Positions 7,409 to 15,440 of a stretch of 38,415 bases of DNA are shown one piece after another. Source of the DNA: Streptomyces chilikensis. Lineage in GTDB: Bacteria > Actinomycetota > Actinomycetes > Streptomycetales > Streptomycetaceae. Position 1 is the stretch's first letter; each line of letters begins with the position of its first letter. Position numbers and translations under genes: made by a program. The notes beneath the pieces were generated by a model. It saw nothing but the letters and a program-made list of their open reading frames with translations, searched no databases and was not told where the DNA came from. Where the stretch lies: contig NZ_LWCC02000005.1 in assembly GCF_001642695.1 (NCBI RefSeq), positions 756,476-794,890 of the forward strand. Reading direction: 5' to 3'.

Positions 7409-9178
7409 TCAGCCGGCGTAGGGTTCGGGCACCTTCCCCGGGCGGGCCAGGAAGGCGAAGTCGCAGCCGGTGTCGGCCTGGGTGATCTGCTCCTGGTAGA
7501 GCGCGCCGTAGCCGCGTTCCCACCGCTGCGGGGGCGGTGTCCAGGCGGCGCGGCGCCGCTGGAGTTCCGCGTCGTCGATCTCCAGGCGCAGGGTGCGGGC
7601 CGGGACGTCGAGGGTGATGGTGTCGCCGGTGCGCACCAGGGCCAGCGGGCCGCCGACGTGGGACTCGGGCGCCACGTGCAGCACGCACGCGCCGTAACTC
7701 GTGCCGCTCATCCGGGCGTCGGAGATGCGCACCATGTCCCGCACGCCCTCCTTGAGGAGGTACTCGGGGATGGGCAGCATCCCGTACTCGGGCATGCCGG
7801 GACCGCCCTGCGGGCCCGCGTTGCGCAGCACCAGCACGTGGTCGGCGGTGATGCCGAGCGCGGGGTCGTCGATGGTGCGCTGGAGGGTGCGGTAGTCGTC
7901 GAAGACGTAGGCGGGCCCGGTGTGCCGCAGCAGCCGCGGTTCGGCGGCGATGTGCTTGATCACCGCGCCGTCGGGGCAGAGGTTGCCGCGCAGGACGGCG
8001 ACCCCGCCCTCCTCCGCCAGTGCCCGCCCGCGCGGCCGGATGACCTCGTCGTCGTGGACGAGGGCGCCCTCCAGCTGGGCGCGGAGCGTGGGGTGGGCGG
8101 CGGTGGGCCGGTCCAGGTGGAGGACGTCGGTGAGGCGGGTGAGGAAGCCGGGCAGGCCGCCCGCGAAGTGGAAGTCCTCCATGAGGTACGCGCCGCCGGG
8201 CCGCAGGTTGGCGAGGACCGGCACGGTGCGGGCGATGCGGTCGAAGTCGTCGAGGGTGAGCGTGACGCCGGAGCGGCCCGCCATGGCGATCAGGTGGATG
8301 ACGGCGTTGGTGGAGCCGCCGAGGGCCAGGACGGTGGCGACCGCGTCCTCGTACGCCTCCCTGGTGAGGATCTTCGACGGGGTGACGTCCTGCCACACCA
8401 TGCCGACGATGCGGGCGCCGGCCGCCGCGGCCATCCGCTCGTGGGCCGAGTCGACGGCGGGGATGGACGAGGCGCCGGGCATCGTCATGCCGAGCACCTC
8501 GGCGGCGGCGGTGAGCGTGGAGGCGGTGCCCATGGTCATGCAGTGGCCGGGCGAACGGGCCAGCCCGTTCTCGAGTTCGGCGAGTTCGCCGTCGCCGATC
8601 TCGCCGGTGCGCCGCTGGTCCCAGTACTTCCACATGTCGGTGCCGCTGCCGAGGACCTCCTTGCGCCAGTGCCCCGGCAGCATCGGTCCGGCGGGGACGA
8701 AGACGGCGGGCAGGCCGGCGCTGGCGGCGCCCATGAGCAGGGCGGGCGTGGTCTTGTCGCAGCCGCCGAGCAGCACGGCGCCGTCCACCGGGTAGGAGCG
8801 CAGCAGCTCCTCGGTCTCCATGGCGAGGAGGTTGCGGTAGAGCATCGGCGTCGGCTTCTGGAAGGTCTCCGACAGCGTGGAGACCGGGAACTCCAGCGGG
8901 AAGCCGCCCGCCTGCCACACCCCGCGCTTGACGGCCTGGGCGCGCTCGCGCAGGTGGACGTGGCAGGGGTTGATGTCGGACCAGGTGTTGAGGACCGCGA
9001 CGACCGGCTTGCCGAGGTGTTCCTCGGGCAGGTAGCCGAGCTGCCGGGTGCGGGCGCGGTGGCTGAAGGTGCGCAGGCCCGATGAGCCCGCGGTGGCGGA
9101 GTCGCCGTACCACCGGCGGCTGCGCAGGTCCTCGGGGCGCAGGGTCCGCGGGCGGGGGTCCTCGGGGCGGACGGTCAT
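7409..9178 (-). CDS. IlvD/Edd-family sugar-acid dehydratase (L-arabinonate dehydratase type)
   Basis: 589 aa from the ATG at 9178 (ATGA overlap with the lyase stop). It has the signatures GGCDKTTPALLMG and PGHCMTMGTAS, and three cysteines at 72, 140 and 213 that would bind a [2Fe-2S] cluster. As I recall the characterised Rhizobium L-arabinonate dehydratase (Cys59, Cys127, Cys200, Lys129), the spacing here is identical, with Lys142 in the place of the Mg-binding Lys. The RMSGT motif (Ser491) would supply the catalytic serine. It removes water from an aldonate to give a 2-keto-3-deoxy acid. The neighbouring DHDPS-type lyase would take the next step. Dihydroxyacid dehydratase for branched amino acids is unlikely given the context. 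The exact aldonate (arabinonate, xylonate, fuconate, galactonate) is open. Confidence 0.88.
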   Translation of the reverse strand: MTVRPEDPRPRTLRPEDLRSRRWYGDSATAGSSGLRTFSHRARTRQLGYLPEEHLGKPVVAVLNTWSDINPCHVHLRERAQAVKRGVWQAGGFPLEFPVSTLSETFQKPTPMLYRNLLAMETEELLRSYPVDGAVLLGGCDKTTPALLMGAASAGLPAVFVPAGPMLPGHWRKEVLGSGTDMWKYWDQRRTGEIGDGELAELENGLARSPGHCMTMGTASTLTAAAEVLGMTMPGASSIPAVDSAHERMAAAAGARIVGMVWQDVTPSKILTREAYEDAVATVLALGGSTNAVIHLIAMAGRSGVTLTLDDFDRIARTVPVLANLRPGGAYLMEDFHFAGGLPGFLTRLTDVLHLDRPTAAHPTLRAQLEGALVHDDEVIRPRGRALAEEGGVAVLRGNLCPDGAVIKHIAAEPRLLRHTGPAYVFDDYRTLQRTIDDPALGITADHVLVLRNAGPQGGPGMPEYGMLPIPEYLLKEGVRDMVRISDARMSGTSYGACVLHVAPESHVGGPLALVRTGDTITLDVPARTLRLEIDDAELQRRRAAWTPPPQRWERGYGALYQEQITQADTGCDFAFLARPGKVPEPYAG

Positions 9179-10086
9179 ATCTCCCACCCCTCGACCAGGC
9201 CGGCGACCGCGGCGCGGCGTTCGGGGGTGATCGCGTGGCTGGGCGGGCGGACGTCGCGCCGGCACAGGCCCAGCACGGCGAGCGCCTCCTTGATCACGCT
9301 CACGTTGTCCGCGGACTGCCGGTCCGCGCGCAGCTCCTCGAAGGGCCGGATCCGCTCCCACACCTTCATGGCGGCCGGCAGGTCGCCGGACCGCAGCGCG
9401 TCGAGCATCGCGAGCGAGAGCGCGGGGGCGACGTTGACCAGGCCCGAGGTGAAGCCGGTGGCCCCGCCCGCCCAGTAGGAGGGGGCGTACAGCTCGGCGA
9501 GGCCCGCGACCCACACGAAGCGGTCGAGGCCCGCGTCGCGGGCGAACGCGGCGAAGTGGGCGGCGTCGGGCACGGCGTACTTCACGCCGATCACGTTGGG
9601 GCAGGCCGCGCCCAGCTCGGCGAGGGCCTCGCCGTCCAGGTGCGGGTTGCGGACGTAGGGGACGACGCCCAGTTCCGGCACGGCCTCGGCGACGGCCCGG
9701 TGGTAGCCGATCCAGCCGTCGCGGGAGACGTAGGGGTGGACGGGCTGGTGGACCATGACCATGTGCGCGCCCGCCTCGCGGGCGTGGACGGCGGCCGCCA
9801 CCGCGGTCGGCACGTCGTGCCCGACGCCCACCAGGACGGTCCCCCGGTCCCCGGTCTCCTCGACCGTCACCTCGGTGACGGTGCGCCGCTCCTCGGGGGT
9901 CAGCGCGTAGAACTCCCCGGTGTTGCCGTTCGGGGTGAGGGTGTGCACGCCGGCGTCGAGCAGGCGGCGCAGCAGCGTCCGGTGCGCCGCGAGGTCGGGG
10001 CCTCCGTCGGCGCCGAACGGCGTCACGGGGATCGCGACGACGTCGGCCAGTGCTGTCCTGAGGGGGGTGTGGTCCGCGTGCGCCAT
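9175..10086 (-). CDS. DHDPS/NAL-family lyase, probably acting on a 2-keto-3-deoxy sugar acid
   Basis: 303 aa from the ATG at 10086. It is a class I aldolase TIM barrel: the pyruvate-binding loop is TPNGNTGEFYALTPEE (about 51-66), the tyrosine is in PYVRNP (Tyr144), and the Schiff-base lysine is Lys169 in GVKYA. Family members include dihydrodipicolinate synthase, 2-keto-3-deoxy-sugar-acid aldolases and L-2-keto-3-deoxyarabonate dehydratase. Being cotranscribed with the sugar-acid dehydratase and a GntR regulator, it most likely cleaves or dehydrates the 2-keto-3-deoxy product of that enzyme. The sequence alone does not separate aldolase from dehydratase activity. Confidence 0.85.
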   Translation of the reverse strand: MAHADHTPLRTALADVVAIPVTPFGADGGPDLAAHRTLLRRLLDAGVHTLTPNGNTGEFYALTPEERRTVTEVTVEETGDRGTVLVGVGHDVPTAVAAAVHAREAGAHMVMVHQPVHPYVSRDGWIGYHRAVAEAVPELGVVPYVRNPHLDGEALAELGAACPNVIGVKYAVPDAAHFAAFARDAGLDRFVWVAGLAELYAPSYWAGGATGFTSGLVNVAPALSLAMLDALRSGDLPAAMKVWERIRPFEELRADRQSADNVSVIKEALAVLGLCRRDVRPPSHAITPERRAAVAGLVEGWEI

Positions 10087-10148
10087 CGAGGCCGCCCTTT
10101 CTTCTCCGTGACGATGTCCGTGTGCCTGCTCGGGCCGAACCGCCGGTG

Positions 10149-10799
10149 TCACATGTCGCCACCGTCCTCGGGGAAGGCCCGGCGGACGAAGGAGGCGATG
10201 TGGTCGTGCAGGGCGCGGACCGCGCCGTCCGCGTCGCCGGCCCGGGCCAGCCGCAGGATCTCCCGGTGCTCGGCGGCCTCCCGCTCCCAGGAGGGGATGG
10301 CCCCCCACACCACGGCGGAGACGAGCGCGGCCTGGTCGCGCACCTCGTCGAGCATCCGGGCCAGCAGCGGGTTGCCGCACGGGAGGTAGAGGGCCCGGTG
10401 GAACTCCCGGTTGGCCAGGCTGCGTTCGGCGCTGTCCTCGGCGCCGTCGGCCCGCAGGAGCGCCTCCGCGGCGGCCTCCAGGGACGCCTGGCGGGCGATG
10501 GTGCGGCGCAGCGCCTCGGGCTCCAGCAGCAGGCGCACGTCGTACACCTCGTGGGCCATGGCCGCGTCCACCTCGCGCACGGTGGCGCCCTTGTACTGGC
10601 TCATCACCACCAGCCCGGTCCCCGCGAGGGTCTTGAGCGCCTCGCGCACCGGCGTCTTGGAGACGCCGAACCGCGCGGCGAGCTCGGCCTCCACCAGCGC
10701 CTGGCCGGGCACGAGCTGCCCGGTCAGGATGCCGTGCTTGATCGCGTCCAGCACGTACTGGGTGCGCGAGGGGATGGGGGCGGGGGCGGCGAAGGCCAT
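10149..10799 (-). CDS. GntR-family transcriptional regulator (FadR/FCD subfamily)
   Basis: 216 aa. A winged helix covers about residues 10-75, with the family pattern LVEAELAARFGVSKTPVREAL. An all-alpha FCD effector domain follows (about 85-210), with the metal- or ligand-binding pattern around REFHRALY and EHREI. FCD domains usually bind carboxylic acids, so a sugar acid from the pathway is a likely inducer. It is the first gene of a unit with the lyase (62-bp gap) and the dehydratase. A TTGACG/TAGCTT promoter and two palindromes lie just upstream, suggesting autoregulation. Confidence 0.92.
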   Translation of the reverse strand: MAFAAPAPIPSRTQYVLDAIKHGILTGQLVPGQALVEAELAARFGVSKTPVREALKTLAGTGLVVMSQYKGATVREVDAAMAHEVYDVRLLLEPEALRRTIARQASLEAAAEALLRADGAEDSAERSLANREFHRALYLPCGNPLLARMLDEVRDQAALVSAVVWGAIPSWEREAAEHREILRLARAGDADGAVRALHDHIASFVRRAFPEDGGDM

Positions 10800-10830
10800 G
10801 GGGTCTCTTTCGTATCCGACGTATCGCGTC

Positions 10831-10853
10831 TCATATATGACGTACGAAGTACG
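10831..10853. promoter_or_regulatory. Candidate GntR operator (two adjacent palindromes)
   Basis: TCATATATGA (10831-10840) is a perfect 10-bp palindrome and CGTACGAAGTACG (10841-10853) is a 5-bp inverted repeat about a 3-bp centre. They lie between the predicted gntR transcription start (near 10856) and its start codon, a position suited to repression. The AT-rich block stands out sharply from the surrounding GC-rich DNA. Confidence 0.6.
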
Positions 10854-10861
10854 ACGCGACG

Positions 10862-10890
10862 AAGCTAGGACCGCGGTCGTGTTTCGTCAA
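10862..10890 (-). promoter_or_regulatory. Promoter of the gntR-lyase-dehydratase operon
   Basis: On the minus strand, -35 TTGACG (10890-10885) and -10 TAGCTT (10867-10862) are separated by 17 bp, close to the Streptomyces vegetative consensus. The predicted start is near 10856, about 57 nt before the gntR start codon. Confidence 0.65.
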
Positions 10891-10993
10891 TGCTTCGGGC
10901 GAGGAAATCCCTTGCGCGCAAACCGAGTTGGCGCTCGGGGCAAAAGGCCGGGAACGGACGCCGGTTTCCGCCCGCTCGCCGGGCGCGCCTGTG

Positions 10994-11031
10994 GGCCCCG
11001 GCGCCCCCGTGGGCACGGGGGCGCCGGGGCC
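10994..11031 (-). terminator. Very strong hairpin terminator
   Basis: A perfect 18-bp GC stem (10994-11011 with 11014-11031) closes on a minimal loop. It lies 33 nt past the stop of the gene at 11064-12254 and should end that two-gene operon before the gntR promoter region. Confidence 0.75.
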
Positions 11032-11063
11032 GGGAAGGGGGCGGGCCCGTGCCGCCCTTCGGG

Positions 11064-12254
11064 TCAGCCGAGTTCCGCGAGCTGCTCCGTGACGGTGCGC
11101 AGGTCGGCGTCGGAGGCCAGTCCGGCGTGGTAGAGCCGCAGTTCGGTGGCGCCGAGCGAGGCCGCGTGGGCGGCGTCCGCGGCGAGCGTGGCGGGGCTGC
11201 CGCCCATGCCGGAGACGACCGTGAGGTTGGCGGCCAGCACCGTGCCCTCGCGGCGGTGGGGCCCGAAGGGGGCGAGGACGGCCTCCCGGGCCGCGGGTCC
11301 GCCCGTGCAGGGCAGGACGGCGCCGTCGGCGACGCCCAGCAGGTGGCCCGCGTCGACGCCCACGTTGGCGCCGCAGCGGTACGGCGCGGGATCGGCGTGG
11401 AGCAGCACGCGGAAGCCGGGCGGCGCGTCGGCGCGGACCGCGCCGACGGCGGCCTCCTGGAGGGCGCGCGCGGCCCGGGTGCGCCAGGCGAGGGTGGCGG
11501 CGGCCGGTACCGCTCCGAGCAGCTTCTCCACGGCCGGCCATCCGGCCGCGTCCGAGCCGCCCGCGCTCCACACGGGTTCCAGCGCCTGGCGGACCAGTGC
11601 CGCGAGTTCCCCGGCGTCCAGCCCCTGGGCGGCGTACCCGTTCCGGCAGTCGGGGCAGAAGCACAGCGACATCAGGTACTGGGCCGCGTCGCCGAGGGCC
11701 ACCCCGCCGACCTTGTCGTGGGCGTGCAGGTGCGCGAAGCCGTACCAGCCGCAGGACTCCAGTTCGGTGCCCGCGGCGCCGGGCCTCACCGCCGCCTCGG
11801 CGGCGAGCGCGGTGAGGTGGTCGCGGACGGCGGGCCGGGCGATGCACGGGGCCCACGGGTAGCGGTCGCCGTACGCGTTGACCACGCTGGTGTCCGGATG
11901 CTCGGCGCCCAGGCGGGAGTTGTGGGCGAGCACCACCCAGGTGTGGACCTCCAGCCCGGCGCCGGCGAGGGCGGCGGCGGCCCGCCCGTAGGGGTCGTCC
12001 CCGGCCGGGGCCCAGTCGCCCGCGGGGTACGGCCGCAGGTCGCGGCCCGCCCAGCGGTCCGCGTCGGGCGGGTAGAGGACCGCGGCGTGCCCGGCGGTGA
12101 CGATCCGGTGGCCGGGGTGGCGGGGGGTCAGCGCGCGCGTGGAGTGGTAGGCGGAGGCGAGCGTCACCTGGCGCACGCCGAGGGCGGCGGTCCGGGCGGC
12201 GGCCTCCGGGTCGCCGAGGACGTCCCAGGGGTAGAGGAAGGCGGAGGCCCTCAC
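11064..12254 (-). CDS. Conserved hypothetical protein with a CFCPDC motif, possible TIM-barrel hydrolase
   Basis: 396 aa from the GTG at 12254 (GTGA overlap with the preceding gene). I do not recognise it with certainty. Visible features are an N terminus resembling a first barrel strand (MRASAFLYPWDVLGD), strand-like blocks such as LEVHTWVVLAHNS (about 101-113), the block ELESCGWYGF (about 165-174), a Cys cluster CFCPDC (198-203) that could hold a metal, and C-terminal VSGMGG and ELRLYHAG blocks. The pattern is reminiscent of glycoside-hydrolase-like barrels. It has no signal peptide. Coupling to a 5-dehydro-4-deoxyglucarate dehydratase-like gene ties it to sugar-acid breakdown. Confidence 0.7.
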   Translation of the reverse strand: MRASAFLYPWDVLGDPEAAARTAALGVRQVTLASAYHSTRALTPRHPGHRIVTAGHAAVLYPPDADRWAGRDLRPYPAGDWAPAGDDPYGRAAAALAGAGLEVHTWVVLAHNSRLGAEHPDTSVVNAYGDRYPWAPCIARPAVRDHLTALAAEAAVRPGAAGTELESCGWYGFAHLHAHDKVGGVALGDAAQYLMSLCFCPDCRNGYAAQGLDAGELAALVRQALEPVWSAGGSDAAGWPAVEKLLGAVPAAATLAWRTRAARALQEAAVGAVRADAPPGFRVLLHADPAPYRCGANVGVDAGHLLGVADGAVLPCTGGPAAREAVLAPFGPHRREGTVLAANLTVVSGMGGSPATLAADAAHAASLGATELRLYHAGLASDADLRTVTEQLAELG

Positions 12255-13249
12255 GCCGCGCCCCCGTCCTCCGCGCCGGCGCCGAACGCGTCCGGCAGCC
12301 CCTTCGGGCGTTCGGCCTCCGGCAGCAGGGCGTACCCGCGGGCGACGATGCGGGCGAGCTCCTCGACGTGCGCGGCGGCCGGTTCGCTCAGCGGCGGGCG
12401 CACCTCGCCCACCTTCCCCCCGCGCAGCCGCACGCCCGCCTTGACGAGCGAGACGGCGTAGCCGCGGCCCCGGGCGCGCAGTTCGACCAGGGGGCGGTAG
12501 AAGCCGTCGATCAGGCGCCCGGCCGTGGCGTCGTCGCCGGCGGCGAGCGCCCGGTGGAAGGCGGTGGCGATCTCCGGGGCGAAGCAGAAGGCGGCGGAGG
12601 AGTAGAGGGTCACGCCGACCCCGCGGTAGGCGAGGGCGGTGAGTTCCGCCGTGGGAAGGCCGTTGAAGTAGAGGAAGTCCTCGCCGGGCCGCTCGGTGCG
12701 CACGGCGCTGACGATGCGCTGCACGAGGTCGAGGTCACCGAGGCCGTCCTTCAGGCCGACGATCCGCGGGTGGGCGGCGAGTTCGGCCACCGTCTGCGGG
12801 GTGAACACCGCGTTGTCGCGCTGGTAGACGATGACGTCGAGGCCGGTGGCGTCCGCGAGCGCGGTGTAGTGGGCCAGCAGGCCCCGCTGGTCGGCGACGA
12901 CCAGGTACGGGGGCATGGCGAGCAGTCCGTCGGCGCCCGCCTCCTCGGCGGCGCGGGCGTACCGCACGGCGAGGGCGGTGCCGTACCCGGCGCCCGCGAA
13001 GACCGGCACCCGTCCGGCGGCCTCGGCCACCGCGGCGGCGACGCAGTCGCGGAACTCCTCGGGTGTCAGGGCGTGGAACTCGCCGGTTCCGCAGCAGGCG
13101 AAGACGGCGGCGGCGCCGGCGTCGATGCCGTCGCGCACATGGGCGCGGAAGGCGTCGGTGTCGACGGCCCCGTCCGGCCCGTAGGCGGTGACGGGGAAGA
13201 ACAGCACGCCGTCGAGCCGGGTGCTGAGAGGGGGCGAGGTCGAGGTCAC
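12251..13249 (-). CDS. 5-dehydro-4-deoxyglucarate dehydratase-like protein (DHDPS family)
   Basis: 332 aa from the GTG at 13249, chosen because AGGGAG sits just upstream. The N-terminal LFFPVTAYGPDGAVD and the loop CCGTGEFHALTPEE resemble 5-keto-4-deoxyglucarate dehydratases. The Schiff-base Lys is Lys167 in GLKDG and the partner tyrosine is Tyr142. This enzyme converts 5-keto-4-deoxy-glucarate to 2-oxoglutarate semialdehyde with loss of CO2 and water. The divergent uronate dehydrogenase-like gene makes an aldarate, two steps earlier in the same route. The glucarate/galactarate dehydratase that should sit between them is not in the window. Another keto-acid lyase activity is possible. Confidence 0.83.
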   Translation of the reverse strand: MTSTSPPLSTRLDGVLFFPVTAYGPDGAVDTDAFRAHVRDGIDAGAAAVFACCGTGEFHALTPEEFRDCVAAAVAEAAGRVPVFAGAGYGTALAVRYARAAEEAGADGLLAMPPYLVVADQRGLLAHYTALADATGLDVIVYQRDNAVFTPQTVAELAAHPRIVGLKDGLGDLDLVQRIVSAVRTERPGEDFLYFNGLPTAELTALAYRGVGVTLYSSAAFCFAPEIATAFHRALAAGDDATAGRLIDGFYRPLVELRARGRGYAVSLVKAGVRLRGGKVGEVRPPLSEPAAAHVEELARIVARGYALLPEAERPKGLPDAFGAGAEDGGAA

Positions 13250-13304
13250 GGGACTCCCTGGACGACGTACGGCGGCGCGACAGCGGCGTACATGCACCTG
13301 ACCG

Positions 13305-13314
13305 ATGTTTACAT
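13305..13314. promoter_or_regulatory. Candidate operator between divergent uronate genes
   Basis: ATGTTTACAT is an inverted repeat (ATGT/ACAT with a TT centre) in an AT-rich patch, about 9-18 nt downstream of the predicted transcription start of the minus-strand operon. It could be a repressor site; the cognate regulator is unknown. Confidence 0.4.
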
Positions 13315-13329
13315 TTCTGAACGCTGGTC

Positions 13330-13358
13330 ACGCTAGGGCAGCCCTCGTTCCCGGTCAA
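13330..13358 (-). promoter_or_regulatory. Promoter for the 13249-11064 operon
   Basis: On the minus strand, -35 TTGACC (13358-13353) and -10 TAGCGT (13335-13330) are spaced by 17 bp. The predicted start is near 13323, about 74 nt before the GTG start codon. Confidence 0.65.
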
Positions 13359-13375
13359 GGCACATGAACGCACAC

Positions 13376-13405
13376 TTGACGCTGCGTCGGAGAACTCCCT
13401 AGCGT
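13376..13405 (+). promoter_or_regulatory. Promoter for the uronate dehydrogenase-like gene
   Basis: -35 TTGACG (13376-13381) and -10 TAGCGT (13400-13405) are spaced by 18 bp. The -10 hexamer is identical to that of the divergent minus-strand promoter, which starts only 18 bp away. The leader to the ATG at 13493 is about 80 nt. Confidence 0.65.
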
Positions 13406-13492
13406 GCCCACGATCGTGAACCCCGTCCACGGATGCGGACCACCGGCTCGCGTCCGCCGGCCCCGCGCCGCCCCCGAACCGAGGAGAACGCC

Positions 13493-14311
13493 ATGCCCGC
13501 TCCCCGCTCCGTCCTGCTCACCGGTGCCGCGGGCGGACTCGGCACCCTGATGCGGGACCTGCTCCCCTCGTACGGGTACGCCCTGCGGCTGCTCGACGTC
13601 ATGCCCGTCGAAGGGGTGCGGGACACGGAGGAGGTCGTCACCGCCGACCTCGCGGACCGGGCGGCGCTGCGCGAGGCGGTGCGCGGCATGGACGCGGTCG
13701 TCCACCTCGCGGGCATCTCGCTGGAGGCGCCCTTCGAGAAGATCCTGCGGTCCAACATCGAGGGCGCCTACCACCTGTACGAGGCGGCCCGCGAGGAGGG
13801 CGTCCGGCGCGTCGTCTTCGCCTCCAGCAACCACGCCGTCGGCTACACGCCGGCCCCGGCCGAGGGCGGGCCGCTGATCCCCGTGGACACCCCGCGCCGC
13901 CCCGACACCTTCTACGGCCTGTCCAAGGCCTTCGGCGAGGACCTGGCGCAGCTCTACTGGGACAAGCACGGCCTGGAGACGGTGTCCGTCCGCATCGGCT
14001 CCTGCTTCCCCGAGCCCACGACGGTGCGCATGCTGTCGGTCTGGATGAGCCCGGCCGACGGCGCGCGGCTCTTCCACGCGGCGCTGACCGCCGAGGACGT
14101 CGGCCACACCGTCGTCTACGGCAGCTCCGCCAACACCCGTCTGTGGTGGGACCTGTCCTCGGCGCGGGCGCTCGGGTACGAGCCGCAGGACGACTCCGAG
14201 CCGTACGCGGCCAAGCTGATCGCCGAACAGGGCGAACTCGACCGTTCCAACCCCGAACAAGGCCTCCTCGGCGGCCACTTCACCACCAACCCGCCGATCT
14301 GGCCGCACTGA
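13493..14311 (+). CDS. NAD-dependent uronate dehydrogenase-like SDR (epimerase family)
   Basis: 272 aa from the ATG at 13493 with GAGGAG at 13481-13486. It is an extended short-chain dehydrogenase: the NAD loop is LTGAAGGLG (about 8-16), a serine-containing VVFASSNHAVGY strand follows, and the catalytic YxxxK is in FYGLSKAFGEDL. Length and motifs (SSNHAVGYT, IGSCFPEP) match uronate dehydrogenases, which oxidise D-glucuronate or D-galacturonate at C1 to the aldaro-lactone. It faces the operon with the 5-dehydro-4-deoxyglucarate dehydratase-like gene, which supports oxidative uronate breakdown. A general NAD-dependent epimerase is the alternative reading. Confidence 0.85.
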   Translation: MPAPRSVLLTGAAGGLGTLMRDLLPSYGYALRLLDVMPVEGVRDTEEVVTADLADRAALREAVRGMDAVVHLAGISLEAPFEKILRSNIEGAYHLYEAAREEGVRRVVFASSNHAVGYTPAPAEGGPLIPVDTPRRPDTFYGLSKAFGEDLAQLYWDKHGLETVSVRIGSCFPEPTTVRMLSVWMSPADGARLFHAALTAEDVGHTVVYGSSANTRLWWDLSSARALGYEPQDDSEPYAAKLIAEQGELDRSNPEQGLLGGHFTTNPPIWPH

Positions 14312-14360
14312 GCGGCGGAACCGGGGCGAAGGCGGCGGCCCGCCCGCGTCCCGGCGCCGC

Positions 14361-15440
14361 TCACCCCGACCGCGGCGCGCCCGTGGAGGCCCGCACGACG
14401 AGTTCGGCGGCGACCTCGGCCACCCTCCCCTCGGGCGGCTCCTCCGTGCCGAGCGCCAGCCGGCCGGCCCGCGCCCCCGCCTCGTGCAGCGGCAGCCGCA
14501 CGGTCGTCAGGGCGGGCACGGCGTCCGCGCTGAACGGCAGGTCGTCGAAGCCGGCGACCGAGACGTCCTCGGGTATCCGCAGCCCGGCCTCGCGCAGGGC
14601 CGCGCAGACGCCGAGCGCCACGGTGTCGTTGGCCGCCACGACCGCCGTCAGGTCCGGGTCGCGCCGCAGCAGTTCGCGCGCGGCCTCGTACCCGGACCGC
14701 CGGTCGTACGGGCCGTGCACGGTCAGCCGCCGGTGGGCGCGGGCGTCGTCGGCGCCCGCGGCGGCCAGCGCCGCGCGGTGGCCCTCCAGGCGGTGGCGGG
14801 TGGTGATGCGCTCGGCGGGGCCCGCCACGTAGCCGATGCGCCGGTGGCCGAGTTCCAGCAGGTGGGCGGTGAGCGCGCGGGCGCCGCCCCGGTTGTCGAA
14901 CGGGAGCGCGGCGACGACGGCGTCCGGGTGCGCGTCCAGCGGCGGGCGGCCGCAGAGGACGACGCGCGTTCCGGTCTCCGCGAGCCTCGCCAGTTTCGCC
15001 GCGACCGCCGCCCCGTGGGCGGGGTCCTCGACGGCGTCCCCGGTGAGCAGGACGGCGGCGGCCCGCTGGCGCTGCAGGAGGGTGAGGTAGGTGAGCTCCC
15101 GGGCCGGGGAACCGCCGGTGTTGCAGACGACGGCGAGCTTCTCGCCGCCCGCCCGGCCCGGCAGGGCCCCGTCACGGCCCCCCATCTCGGACTGCGCGGC
15201 CGACGCCATGATGCCGAAGAAGGGGTCGGCGATGTCGTTGACGAGGATGCCGACCAGGTCGGAGGTGGCGGCGGCGAGGGAGCTCGCCGGGCCGTTGAGC
15301 ACGTAGTCCAGCTCGTCGACGGCGCGCAGCACGCGCTCCCTGGTCGCCGCGGCGACGGGGTAGTTGCCGTTCAGCACGCGGGAGACCGTGGCGGGCGAGA
15401 CCCTGGCACGGTTCGCCACGTCCGACAGGGTCACTGGCAT
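14361..15440 (-). CDS. LacI-family transcriptional regulator
   Basis: 359 aa. The N-terminal helix-turn-helix (VTLSDVANRARVSPATVSRVLNG, from residue 3) is canonical and is followed by the hinge and a periplasmic-binding-protein-like effector domain (about 60-350). A Gly-rich insertion (GGRDGALPGRAGGEK, about 87-101) lies in the first lobe where most relatives have a short loop. The gene is divergent from the oxidoreductase-DUF993-isomerase operon, with a perfect 20-bp LacI-type palindrome between them. A second similar site precedes the importer operon. It probably represses both in the absence of a sugar inducer. It converges on the uronate dehydrogenase-like gene with a 49-bp gap. Confidence 0.93.
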   Translation of the reverse strand: MPVTLSDVANRARVSPATVSRVLNGNYPVAAATRERVLRAVDELDYVLNGPASSLAAATSDLVGILVNDIADPFFGIMASAAQSEMGGRDGALPGRAGGEKLAVVCNTGGSPARELTYLTLLQRQRAAAVLLTGDAVEDPAHGAAVAAKLARLAETGTRVVLCGRPPLDAHPDAVVAALPFDNRGGARALTAHLLELGHRRIGYVAGPAERITTRHRLEGHRAALAAAGADDARAHRRLTVHGPYDRRSGYEAARELLRRDPDLTAVVAANDTVALGVCAALREAGLRIPEDVSVAGFDDLPFSADAVPALTTVRLPLHEAGARAGRLALGTEEPPEGRVAEVAAELVVRASTGAPRSG

